Below are positions 26,346 to 33,512 of a stretch of 64,000 nt of DNA, piece by piece. Below the pieces are notes generated by a model. It did not search any database. It worked only from the letters and a program-made list of their open reading frames with translations, and had not been told where the DNA came from. The stretch comes from Eubacterium sp. ER2 (lineage in GTDB: Bacteria; Bacillota; Clostridia; Lachnospirales; Lachnospiraceae). How positions within the stretch are numbered: position 1 is the first letter of the stretch; every line of letters starts with the position of its first letter. The position numbers and the translations under genes are program-made. The stretch spans positions 62,001 to 126,000 of the forward strand of contig NZ_JPJE01000032.1 of assembly GCF_000765215.1 (NCBI RefSeq), read 5' to 3'.

Positions 26346-26876
26346 TCACACTGCTCCCAACCCGGAGCTACCCCTCTTCCGCGTCAGAAAAATCCCGGCT
26401 GCTGCCCCCGCAAGGACAAACGGCGCCAGTCTGACAAACAGCCACTCAAACGCATGAAAAACCACTCCGGCAACACTCAGTTCCGGGTCACTGTAATCCC
26501 AGCCCAGGTATGGACTGTTTAGCGCGGCCAGGGCAGCAACGATGAGCACGATGACCGCGCACAGGCCAAGAAGCAGTCCCCGGAGTATTTTTCGCGCCGC
26601 ATCCTTCCTCCGGGCGAGCTGCAGATTGATCGTCTCCAGCTTTTCGCAGATTGCCTTTAAATCGTCGGCCTCCGGCCTGGCAACCGTTTCTCCAAGCAAA
26701 GTGCTCACTGGAGTTTCCAGCACTTCCGATATGGAGATCAGCATGTCGGCATCTGGAACAGACAACCCATTTTCCCACTTGGAAATGGTCTGGCGCACCA
26801 CGTTCAGCCTGACGGCAAGCTCTTCCTGGGAAAGCCCCTTCGACTTTCTGATGATTTTTATGTTTTCATTCAGCAT
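26346..26876 (-). CDS. Xre-family regulator with two C-terminal membrane helices
   Basis: 176 residues. An N-terminal helix-turn-helix (NIKIIRKSKGLSQEELAVRLNVVRQTISKWENG) is joined by a helical linker (residues 65-95) to two membrane segments, about 97-117 and 138-163. This common Clostridial design may sense membrane state. It lies just upstream of the transglutaminase gene, 25 bases apart, so the two may share a transcript. Confidence 0.88.
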   Translation of the reverse strand: MLNENIKIIRKSKGLSQEELAVRLNVVRQTISKWENGLSVPDADMLISISEVLETPVSTLLGETVARPEADDLKAICEKLETINLQLARRKDAARKILRGLLLGLCAVIVLIVAALAALNSPYLGWDYSDPELSVAGVVFHAFEWLFVRLAPFVLAGAAAGIFLTRKRGSSGLGAV

Positions 26877-26950
26877 CTGGATAACCTTCTTTCTTTTTTG
26901 TTGTTATCGTTATTGTATGAAAAACCGGCCGTTGCCGCAAGCAACGCGCG

Positions 26951-27502
26951 CTAACATGCCCCGTCTATCCTCCTGACTGTATTGGCCGTTCTGATCGTCA
27001 GTCTTCCGGCAATGCCAGAGCTTGCCGTTTTTGACCACCAGTTTGTCTTTTGGTAATCCTTTCGGACAAAGGACCAGAAGACGGCGTTTTTGTAATCCAT
27101 GACCCGCTCCAAGCCTTCTTTTGGCTCCCCAATCTCACGGAGCACATCCGTAAATGCAAGCGGCGGCAGTATAAAAATGAGGTTATCATAGATGTCTTGA
27201 TTTTCATCGCCCCACCAGTCAGGTGCATGCTGCAGAATATCCTCCAGCTCCTCACCGGAAATAACAAATACCGGGACATTTACCCCAAACTCATCTTGCA
27301 CCATCTCTTCAATCTGCCCTGCCAGCCTGCCCGTATCGCCCTCCTTACAGGAGAAAACCACGTTCCCACTGTTCAGGTATGTCTTCACTCCTCCAACCCC
27401 CAGCTTTTCAAAGCCCTTCTTCAGATCTGCCATTGGGATCTTGTTTTTACCGCTTACGTTGATACCGCGCAGAAATGCGGCAAATCTTTTCTCATCTTCC
27501 AT
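26951..27502 (-). CDS. DUF1697 family protein
   Basis: 183 residues matching DUF1697: FAAFLRGINVSGKNKIPMADLK at the start, VKTYLNSGNVVFSC in the middle and the C-terminal SKTASSGIAGRLTIRTANTVRRI. No biochemical function is established for the family. AAGGAGG lies seven bases before the ATG. It is cytoplasmic with no signal. Confidence 0.9.
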   Translation of the reverse strand: MEDEKRFAAFLRGINVSGKNKIPMADLKKGFEKLGVGGVKTYLNSGNVVFSCKEGDTGRLAGQIEEMVQDEFGVNVPVFVISGEELEDILQHAPDWWGDENQDIYDNLIFILPPLAFTDVLREIGEPKEGLERVMDYKNAVFWSFVRKDYQKTNWWSKTASSGIAGRLTIRTANTVRRIDGAC

Positions 27503-27530
27503 AAGATTCCTCCTTTTCCTCAGCCTCTCA

Positions 27531-28313
27531 TCACTTATCCGCCCTTACATGGATGCGTCGGAAGGTTTCAAAACAGGTCCCATCTGCCTGCAACGCCCTC
27601 TCCAGCATAGCCCTGACAACCTCATCGCGAAACTTTTCCTTTGCTCCCTCGGGAAGAACCTTGATAAAAGGCACGATGCTGGGCTGGTCTATCCTCCTGA
27701 TCATCTCATCCGCATCGGAGAAAAATCTGTCTCTGTTGACCTCAGTAATACCATAGGAAGAAAAGCCGGAGGCGACCACTGTCTTTGCATACTCCTCCCT
27801 GGACGGCATATACCAGGGCCACTCAAACTCTTTAAAATACTGCCTGTACTCTTCGCTTTCCATTTCTTTGCGGATGACAGCAAAGAAGTTGGAACAGTTT
27901 CCGTCCCCTGCAAAATCCCACAGGAGGCGGCCGCCATCCTTTAATGCCCTGAATGAGTTTTTAAGGAGTCTGCCGTGATCCTTGACCCAGTGAAGCGCCG
28001 CATTGGAAAAAATGACATCAAACTCGTTCTGAAAATCCATGTCGTTTATATCCATCTGCACAAACGTCAGGTTCGGCTTTGACCGGCTCTGCGCCTCGGC
28101 GATCATTCCCGCAGACGCGTCTATTCCCACAACTTTTCCATCCGGCACCAGCTCTGACAGCTGCTCTGTCAGCAAGCCGTCTCCGCAGCCCAGATCCAGT
28201 ATTTTCTCATCGCCCCGCAGAGATAATTCTTCAATCAGACTGCTGCTCCACTCCTTCTGGTGCCTGGACGCCTTTTTGTATTTTTCTCCGTCAAATTCAA
28301 ATGTACGACTCAT
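27531..28313 (-). CDS. SAM-dependent methyltransferase (trans-aconitate methyltransferase-like)
   Basis: 260 residues. The class I fold is clear: ILDLGCGDGLLTEQL (motif I), VVGIDASAGMI, FDVIFSNAALHWVKDH and LKDGGRLLWDF. The NAALHW motif and C-terminal helical part resemble Tam, which methylates trans-aconitate, although the substrate here is unproven. Its ATG overlaps the stop of the upstream pyrophosphatase-like gene as ATGA, indicating coupled translation. Confidence 0.87.
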   Translation of the reverse strand: MSRTFEFDGEKYKKASRHQKEWSSSLIEELSLRGDEKILDLGCGDGLLTEQLSELVPDGKVVGIDASAGMIAEAQSRSKPNLTFVQMDINDMDFQNEFDVIFSNAALHWVKDHGRLLKNSFRALKDGGRLLWDFAGDGNCSNFFAVIRKEMESEEYRQYFKEFEWPWYMPSREEYAKTVVASGFSSYGITEVNRDRFFSDADEMIRRIDQPSIVPFIKVLPEGAKEKFRDEVVRAMLERALQADGTCFETFRRIHVRADK

Positions 28314-28639
28314 AATACTGCAATCACCTCCGACTCAAAATACTGTTCCTGAAATTCCACCCGGGCTTCTATCTCCTCCGCCGAAAACGTCTGTCCCTCC
28401 GGCGCTGCCACCCATTTATCCTCCACATCGTCACGGCGGTGGATAATGGCAATGACTCTGCCTGTAAATTCATTTACAGGGACATCCACGCCCAGGATAT
28501 AGACGTCCTGTTCCTCTCCATCAGCAGCCATAACCCCTTTCACATATCCATAGTTGACAGGATAGCAGATATCCGGATGCTTCGGATGACAGCTCCCCAG
28601 AGGTCTGTCCACCGTCACTTTCACGATTTTTCCCAGCAT
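28310..28639 (-). CDS. Small inorganic pyrophosphatase-like protein
   Basis: 109 residues related to family I inorganic pyrophosphatase: VTVDRPLGSCHPKHPDICYPVNYGYV at the start and EEQDVYILGVDVPV, the latter giving the DxxD-like acidic pair. It is much shorter than Ppa (about 175), but such short forms occur in Clostridia. Whether it hydrolyses pyrophosphate is uncertain because part of the usual active site is missing. GGAGAGGAG precedes the ATG, and it is coupled to the downstream methyltransferase. Confidence 0.72.
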   Translation of the reverse strand: MLGKIVKVTVDRPLGSCHPKHPDICYPVNYGYVKGVMAADGEEQDVYILGVDVPVNEFTGRVIAIIHRRDDVEDKWVAAPEGQTFSAEEIEARVEFQEQYFESEVIAVL

Positions 28640-28679
28640 GCTCCTCTCCCTCGATATTCGCTTCTATTTATCCGATGCA

Positions 28680-29408
28680 TTATATATGTAGCAGATTGCC
28701 ATACGGCGAACCCCCATCCAGAACAGTTCCATACGTGTCCACCCATGCGGGTATGTATCCGCATCTTGACGCCACCATCTGAGATCCTATATTGGTCACC
28801 GAAGCCGAATAAAAGGGAACCATATCCCGCTTCAGGAGCTCACGGGTCAGCTTTGCCACCAGGTATGTCCCCATTCCGGAATTTCTGTATTCCGGCAGGA
28901 CATCCACTCCCACTTCTCACAGGCCCTCCGGTGACACTGGCGCCGCCCCGGACACGCCGATAATTTTATCTTGATCTCTTGCAATGAATGCAGCCCTCGT
29001 GGGTGTATACCCCCTGTCATCAAAAGCCAGAGAATTGTCAAATCCCTGCAGGCCCTTCAGCGAAAAAATTTCGTCTCCGTAAAGGAAGGTACTGTCAAAG
29101 GCTGCCGGCGCCATCACTTCGCCTCTGTCATTCCGATCCGGCACATAGTGGATCGTCTGTCCGTAAACCAGCGGCAGCTCAAAAATCTCATCTCTGCTTT
29201 TGTTCTCCACCAGGGTCCTTACCCGTCCGGCCAGATCCTTTGACGTGCAGACAACCACCGTGTCTCTGTACGCCATGATCTTAATACAGGGCCGGTTAGC
29301 CGTCCCATGGACGGTATAGACGACGCCGCTCGCATGCAGCCTGGATGGGCTGCACCAGTATTCCCTGGCCAGGTATTCCTCCACTTTATTTGTTATTATC
29401 TCTCTCAA
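28680..29408 (-). pseudogene. GNAT-family acetyltransferase interrupted by an in-frame TGA
   Basis: One continuous frame of about 240 codons broken only by TGA at 28919-28917. The first part (163 codons, TTG start at 29408) has ARDQDKIIGVSGAAPVSPEGL; the second resumes without a frame change as EVGVDVLPEYRNSGMGTYLVAKL, the acetyl-CoA motif. Relatives as I remember them carry tryptophan at the stop, so a single TGG to TGA change explains it. Without the second half the CoA site is lost, so the gene is probably dead; re-initiation at the GTG at 28913 would give only a fragment. Confidence 0.8.
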
Positions 29409-29411
29409 AGT

Positions 29412-29785
29412 TTACCGCTCTCCCGTTTTAATAAAATGGATCAGCTCTTCCACATCTTCAAAGTCATCGTAATCCCCGAATACGCCTTCCCGGTGGTATA
29501 CAACCCCGTTTTTTCATTTCTCTCAAGGCAGTCCAGCAATTCTTCCACGCCGTATCGCCTGATGAACAGTGTAAACCCATAGGGCTTGATTTTCCCGAGC
29601 AGCCCCTTTTTGCAGTCCCGGTCACACTCAGAGCAGTGAGAAATGCCTTTCTCCAGAGTACATTTCCTATTCTCACACCAGTCCTTATCCGGACATTCTC
29701 CAGAATTGCAGCCATGACAGCTTGTATTCTCCCCGCAGAGACAGCAGGCAAGACCGCATCTTGCTATTCCCAGTTCCCGTTTCAT
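29412..29785 (-). pseudogene. DUF3795 zinc-binding protein with a 3' frameshift
   Basis: The cysteine-rich N-terminal part is intact (CGLACCLCGENTSCHGC, then CPDKDWCENRKC and HCSECDRDC), as in the DUF3795 family. After GGGG at 29507-29504 the frame runs into an aberrant 20-residue tail. Adding one G restores the expected ending with REGVFGDYDDFEDVEELI and stops at 29412, four bases before the next gene. A one-base loss is therefore likely, by mutation or by a homopolymer sequencing error. Confidence 0.75.
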
Positions 29786-29810
29786 ATCCAGTTTCTCCTT
29801 TTATCTCTTA

Positions 29811-30038
29811 TTATCTCTCCCTGTGAGCAGTGATAATGGTGTAGCTGTGTGCGTTTACAGTTATGATACAATGGTCTGCCTGCACATACCAGTTTTTTCC
29901 TCTTCGAGTGATAAGGGCATCGTCAGAGCTGATCTTTTCTGTACACCAGTCCACTACACAGTTAGTCTTTATCGTTCTGTCAACCTGATAATCCTTGGAC
30001 GGTGATACCTCTGTACGGCCACAAAGGTCAGGCAGCAT
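29811..30038 (-). pseudogene. DUF3781 family remnant (C-terminal half)
   Basis: The last 50 or so residues match DUF3781: CVVDWCTEKISSDDALITRRGKNWYVQADHCIITVNAHSYTIITAH. The family's usual start (TELGV ... RIKRNL) is not present in the same frame, and the 5' sequence instead resembles the end of a membrane protein in another frame. No ribosome-binding site precedes the in-frame ATG at 30038. A truncated relic is most likely, though a chimeric gene is possible. Confidence 0.55.
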
Positions 30039-30109
30039 AAAGCCGCAAACACAGAGGCTCCCAGACAGACCGTGGCAGCTCCCTGGTTTGTCAGCTTCCG
30101 TTCTATTCA
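29969..30109 (-). pseudogene. C-terminal membrane-protein fragment
   Basis: A 46-codon frame without a start encodes a 20-plus residue hydrophobic helix (AATVCLGASVFAALCCLTFV) followed by a basic tail (RYHRPRIIRLTER) and a stop: the look of the last helix of a transporter. It overlaps the 5' side of the DUF3781 remnant in another frame and lies directly after the alkyltransferase-like gene. Probably debris of a lost gene. Confidence 0.4.
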
Positions 30110-30582
30110 ATCTCAAATAGGAACTTCTCATAGTCCTTCACATAGTATCTGATGTTCTTCCTTCCTCTCTCGATGATGGTGTGCCCCTCTGCTTCCAGCT
30201 TCTCTTTCTGGGCTTCAACGCCTCCGGGATATTTCGCGTTCAGTTCCCCCTTTGCCTTCAGGGTCCGCCAGTAAGGCGTCTTGTCTTCACGGCGCTGATG
30301 GCTGGCCCAGGCCGCGATAGATACGAAGATCCCGGCTGTGATGGGGTCTGTAAAATCAGCGTCGTTCTTTTTTGCCAGGTATTCCCTGACGGCGCCGACC
30401 GTGATCACTTTCCCGAAAGGAACCTTTTTCATAATCTCGTCATAGGTGACCGGCGGAGCAAAATACATCCTCTCCCCGCCGTATTTCTTTATAGTGGCCT
30501 CATCCGTGACTATCTGTATTTTGGGCATATCCGTTTCCCTGTGCAGCATTGCGTTAAAATCCTTTTTCTCCTCATTTGCCAT
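30103..30582 (-). CDS. MGMT-family alkyltransferase-like protein without the catalytic cysteine
   Basis: 159 residues. The Ogt/MGMT winged-helix DNA-binding domain is recognisable: YDEIMKKVPFGKVITVGAVREYL and later TPYWRTLKAKGELNAKYPGG ... KLEAEGHTI. Where methyltransferases have PCHR, this protein has PYWR, so it cannot transfer an alkyl group to cysteine. Alkyltransferase-like proteins with PWHR bind alkylguanine and hand it to excision repair, a possible role here. ATG at 30582 is eight bases after AGGAGG; a GTG at 30591 is rejected. Confidence 0.8.
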   Translation of the reverse strand: MANEEKKDFNAMLHRETDMPKIQIVTDEATIKKYGGERMYFAPPVTYDEIMKKVPFGKVITVGAVREYLAKKNDADFTDPITAGIFVSIAAWASHQRREDKTPYWRTLKAKGELNAKYPGGVEAQKEKLEAEGHTIIERGRKNIRYYVKDYEKFLFEIE

Positions 30583-30637
30583 GTCCCCCACCTCCTTTTT
30601 TCAAAACATCTCCGTGTCTCAGTCTTTGCATACCGGA

Positions 30638-31174
30638 TTAATTTCCTTCCCTCAGATCGATCCAGTATCTCTGCATAACATGTTCCCTCTGCATGACTTC
30701 GTTCTCCAGAACGCCGCCATTTTTTAGGATTGATTTTGCCGAGCCTGTATTTTCTTTATCGCATACCATCAACACTTTCCTTATCCCCAGCTTCTTACAT
30801 TCTTCTAAAGCCAGACTGATCATCTTAGTGGCATACCCTTTTCTTCTTTCGCCAGATCTTATGCCATCACCGATATGACCGCCATATTGCAGCAGATACT
30901 CGTTAAGCTCGTGACGGATATTGACTGCGCCCACCATGATATTTCTTTCATCATCCAGGCAGAAAAAAGTGGAATCCGGAACCAGTCCGCCATGCGGCTC
31001 TGCATATTCCAGATGACTCAAATAATAATCAAAATCATGGTAATCATTTTTAAAGATAGCAGCTGGAGATTTATTAGCCTCAGGATGAGCATTATTATAA
31101 GCTATCCACTCTTTCAGCATCTCGATCATCTGATCTCGATATTTATAACTTCCCTTCACCAGTCTTAACGCCAT
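30638..31174 (-). CDS. GNAT-family N-acetyltransferase
   Basis: 178 residues. Substrate strands (FFCLDDERNIMVGAVNIRHELN) lead to the CoA motif IGDGIRSGERRKGYATKMISLALEEC, then VCDKENTGSAKSILKNGG, as in the GNATs related to ribosomal-protein or small-molecule acetylation. ATG at 31174 lies eight bases after AGGAGG. It is the first gene of the accessory minus-strand run and is divergent from the nuclease gene. Confidence 0.9.
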   Translation of the reverse strand: MALRLVKGSYKYRDQMIEMLKEWIAYNNAHPEANKSPAAIFKNDYHDFDYYLSHLEYAEPHGGLVPDSTFFCLDDERNIMVGAVNIRHELNEYLLQYGGHIGDGIRSGERRKGYATKMISLALEECKKLGIRKVLMVCDKENTGSAKSILKNGGVLENEVMQREHVMQRYWIDLREGN

Positions 31175-31264
31175 GCCTCCCACCTCCTGCCCTCATTATA
31201 TAAAAGCACACCCTCTCATGCAATGAGACGGTCTTAAGATTTCTTTAATTTTATCCTTGCCCTA

Positions 31265-31293
31265 TTGTCAGGCCGCTTTATGTCAGGTATAAT
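31265..31293 (+). promoter_or_regulatory. Promoter of the Rpn nuclease gene
   Basis: TTGTCA at 31265-31270 and TATAAT at 31288-31293 with a 17-base spacer on the plus strand, about 75 bases before the start codon. A short palindrome TCATTTCAAAATGA lies in the leader. Confidence 0.75.
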
Positions 31294-31367
31294 GTAAACC
31301 ACTTGGCGGAAAATTCTTTTTCCCCTGTGTCATTTCAAAATGACATTCTTTAATGGAAGTGTAGCAT

Positions 31368-32267
31368 TTGAAAATGTATTCGACCAAAACAGAAGAATAT
31401 CCCCAGGCTGACAGGCAGTACAAGGACCGGCTTTTCCGCTTTATTTTCCAGCGGCCCGCTGACCTTCTGGACCTGTACAACGCCGTCAACGGAACGGACT
31501 ACTCAGACCCCGGCGCCCTGGAGATCAACACGCTGGGAAACGTCCTGTATCTGTCCATGAAGAACGACCTTTCCTTCCTCGTCAGCGGCACCTTAAGCCT
31601 GTACGAGCACCAGAGCACCTACAACCCGAACATGCCCCTGCGGGGACTTTTGTATCTGGCAAGGCTGTACGAAAAGCACATGGTAAAAAATGGCATCAAC
31701 ATCTACAGCAGCGCAGTCAAGAGACTCCCCTTTCCCCAGCACATCGTGTTCTACAACGGGACAAGGGAGGAGCCTGACAGGATGGTGCTCCGGCTCAGCG
31801 ATCTCTTTGAGGCAGACCCGGAGGGCAGGCGGCCCGCCCTGGAGTGCGAGACCGTGATGCTGAACATCAACTACGGGCACAACAGGGCTCTGATGGAGAA
31901 GTGCCGCCGTCTGAAGGAGTACGCCATCTTCGTGGACACAGTCCGGGAGAACCTGAAACGGCCACTCCCCCTCAGGGAGGCAGTTTCAGAGGCAGTGGAT
32001 ACGTGCATTGAAAACAATGTGCTGAGGGATATTCTGCTGGAGCAAAAATCGGAGGTGATCCAGATGGTTCTGGAGACATTTGATCAGGAGAAATATGAGA
32101 AGGCCATGCACCAGGAGGGGTACGAGGACGGCTACCAGGATGGTAGGACAGATCTGCTCCGGGAGCTGGTCCAGAAGAAGCTGGCAAAGGGCAAATCTGT
32201 TGAGGCCATTGCCAGGGAGCTGGAGGTGGACCCGGAGACAGTGCAGGAGCTGGCAAAGCAGACATAA
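31368..32267 (+). CDS. Rpn-family recombination-promoting nuclease / PD-(D/E)XK transposase-like protein
   Basis: 299 residues. The N-terminal PD-(D/E)XK nuclease domain shows DRLFRFIFQ, LSFLVSGTLSLYEHQSTYNPNMPLRGLLYLARLYE (the EHQST segment holding the acidic-x-Q motif) and LPFPQHIVFYNG. The C-terminal part is helical with EGYEDGYQDGRTDLLRELV and ends with a small helix-turn-helix-like EAIARELEVDPETVQELA. E. coli RpnA-E are DNA endonucleases that raise RecA-independent recombination. A TTG start eight bases from GGAAG is used; ATG at 31374 is the alternative. It is single, with its own promoter and terminator. Confidence 0.87.
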   Translation: MKMYSTKTEEYPQADRQYKDRLFRFIFQRPADLLDLYNAVNGTDYSDPGALEINTLGNVLYLSMKNDLSFLVSGTLSLYEHQSTYNPNMPLRGLLYLARLYEKHMVKNGINIYSSAVKRLPFPQHIVFYNGTREEPDRMVLRLSDLFEADPEGRRPALECETVMLNINYGHNRALMEKCRRLKEYAIFVDTVRENLKRPLPLREAVSEAVDTCIENNVLRDILLEQKSEVIQMVLETFDQEKYEKAMHQEGYEDGYQDGRTDLLRELVQKKLAKGKSVEAIARELEVDPETVQELAKQT

Positions 32268-32276
32268 GATATGACT

Positions 32277-32301
32277 TGAGGGCAGGAATTTCCTGCCCTC
32301 C
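32277..32301. terminator. Hairpin between convergent genes
   Basis: GAGGGCAGGAA directly facing TTCCTGCCCTC (11 pairs, very short loop) ten bases after the nuclease stop and before the convergent cupin stop. T runs are lacking, so it is assigned as a weak bidirectional terminator. Confidence 0.55.
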
Positions 32302-32317
32302 TCATTACAAGTATGAT

Positions 32318-32647
32318 TTATCTTTCCACCACAATGGTCAGCATGACCAGATCTTCCTTCCCGGTGTTGACAATGCTGTGCGCGGAGCCCTTCCTGCAGA
32401 TATGACAGACGCCGGGAGCAAGCAGCTCCTCATTTCCGTCACAGACAGCTTTCCCTGTCCCGGAGAGGATATAGTTTATATCATCGCTTGTGGGATGAGG
32501 ATGCATGCCTATGGAGCCGCCCGCGTGAATACGGCAGGGAATGATCTTTCCCCCCTGATCCATAAACATCCTGGCGGACATCTCGCCTGTGCCGCCGTTC
32601 ATCCCGGGCACCCGGATTTCCTCTATCGCGTTAAAGTTAATCAGCAT
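32318..32647 (-). CDS. Cupin-domain protein
   Basis: 109 residues with one cupin barrel. Metal motif 1 appears as GGSIGMHPHPTSDDINYILSG and motif 2 as the later CHICRKGSAHSIVNTG. The two histidines, the glutamate-position aspartate and the later histidine suit metal binding. It overlaps the upstream methyltransferase gene by 11 bases and ends the probable 37-32 kb operon. Reaction unknown. Confidence 0.85.
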   Translation of the reverse strand: MLINFNAIEEIRVPGMNGGTGEMSARMFMDQGGKIIPCRIHAGGSIGMHPHPTSDDINYILSGTGKAVCDGNEELLAPGVCHICRKGSAHSIVNTGKEDLVMLTIVVER

Positions 32648-33473
32648 ACTGCTTCCTCCTTCCAGGCCGGACCTTCTTCTTATCCATCCTGTCTTTTTTC
32701 AGTTCAGCCACAGCCCCGTAGTGCCGGATCTCGAAATTCTCAGGGGCAATCTTCTCAAGGAGCTTCCTGTGCTCTTCCTCCCACAGGGCAATCTCCGCCT
32801 CTGTCAGTGAAGCGCCAACTCCCCGGCAGGCCCGCATCCTCCCATGCCAGCTCTCACGGGTAAAAGAAACCTGCAGGGGAAATTCTTCGTGATACACAAG
32901 CTCAAACTTCTCTTTGTAGACATCCGGTATCCTGATGGGCCGCATGGTCTCTTTGGCACCGCTCCAGTTTGGGCTGTATTTCAGGACCAGCCTTTCGCTC
33001 TCCCCGGCAATCCGGTCCTCAAAGGGCAGCCAGGCCATGTAAAGGATCAGGATCCGTCCGCCAGGCTCCAGCAGACGGCAGAGCTCCGGCATAAGCTTCC
33101 CGTGGTCAAAATACCAGAAACTCTGGCAGGCCGTGACCACGTCAAAGGACCGATCCGGGAAATCCAGCTCCTCTGCCGATGCAGCAAGATAGCGGATGTC
33201 CATATCCTCTGATAAGAGCCGGGCCTGCCGGATCTGCTCTTCGGAAATGTCCACCCCTGTCCACCTTGCCCCATATGCATACAGATTTCTCGGGAGCACT
33301 CCTGTCCCGGTTCCCAGGTCCAGCACCCGCTGGCCGTCCCTGCACAGTCCCCGGTCCAGGATCCTCCGATAAAATTCCGGTGGATAGATGTCCCTGTATT
33401 TTGCGTAATCTTCAGACGTTCTGCCCCAGTCAAAGGGCTTTCCCCCGTCTATCCTCCTGTCAGCTATCTCCAT
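32637..33473 (-). CDS. Class I SAM-dependent methyltransferase
   Basis: 278 residues: RVLDLGTGTGVLPRNLY (motif I), WTGVDISEEQIRQA, FDVVTACQSFWYFDHGKLM and LEPGGRILILYMAW. The C-terminal part is family-specific and basic at the end. It lies 39 bases after the MurE-like gene and overlaps the cupin gene. A small-molecule substrate is likely, but nothing in the sequence identifies it; a role in the same pathway as the ligases is an inference from the operon. Confidence 0.87.
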   Translation of the reverse strand: MEIADRRIDGGKPFDWGRTSEDYAKYRDIYPPEFYRRILDRGLCRDGQRVLDLGTGTGVLPRNLYAYGARWTGVDISEEQIRQARLLSEDMDIRYLAASAEELDFPDRSFDVVTACQSFWYFDHGKLMPELCRLLEPGGRILILYMAWLPFEDRIAGESERLVLKYSPNWSGAKETMRPIRIPDVYKEKFELVYHEEFPLQVSFTRESWHGRMRACRGVGASLTEAEIALWEEEHRKLLEKIAPENFEIRHYGAVAELKKDRMDKKKVRPGRRKQYAD

Positions 33474-33512
33474 TTTCTCCGCCCCTTATTTTCCTGGCTC
33501 CTGTTGTCCCTC

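Noticed and set aside
28917-28919. TGA in the acetyltransferase gene as selenocysteine or recoded tryptophan
   Set aside because: No SECIS-like stem was recognised right after it, and the many normal TGA stops in the window argue against recoding.
22284-31174. Integron
   Set aside because: Content is suggestive, but no tyrosine integrase and no repeated attC-like spacer were found by eye.
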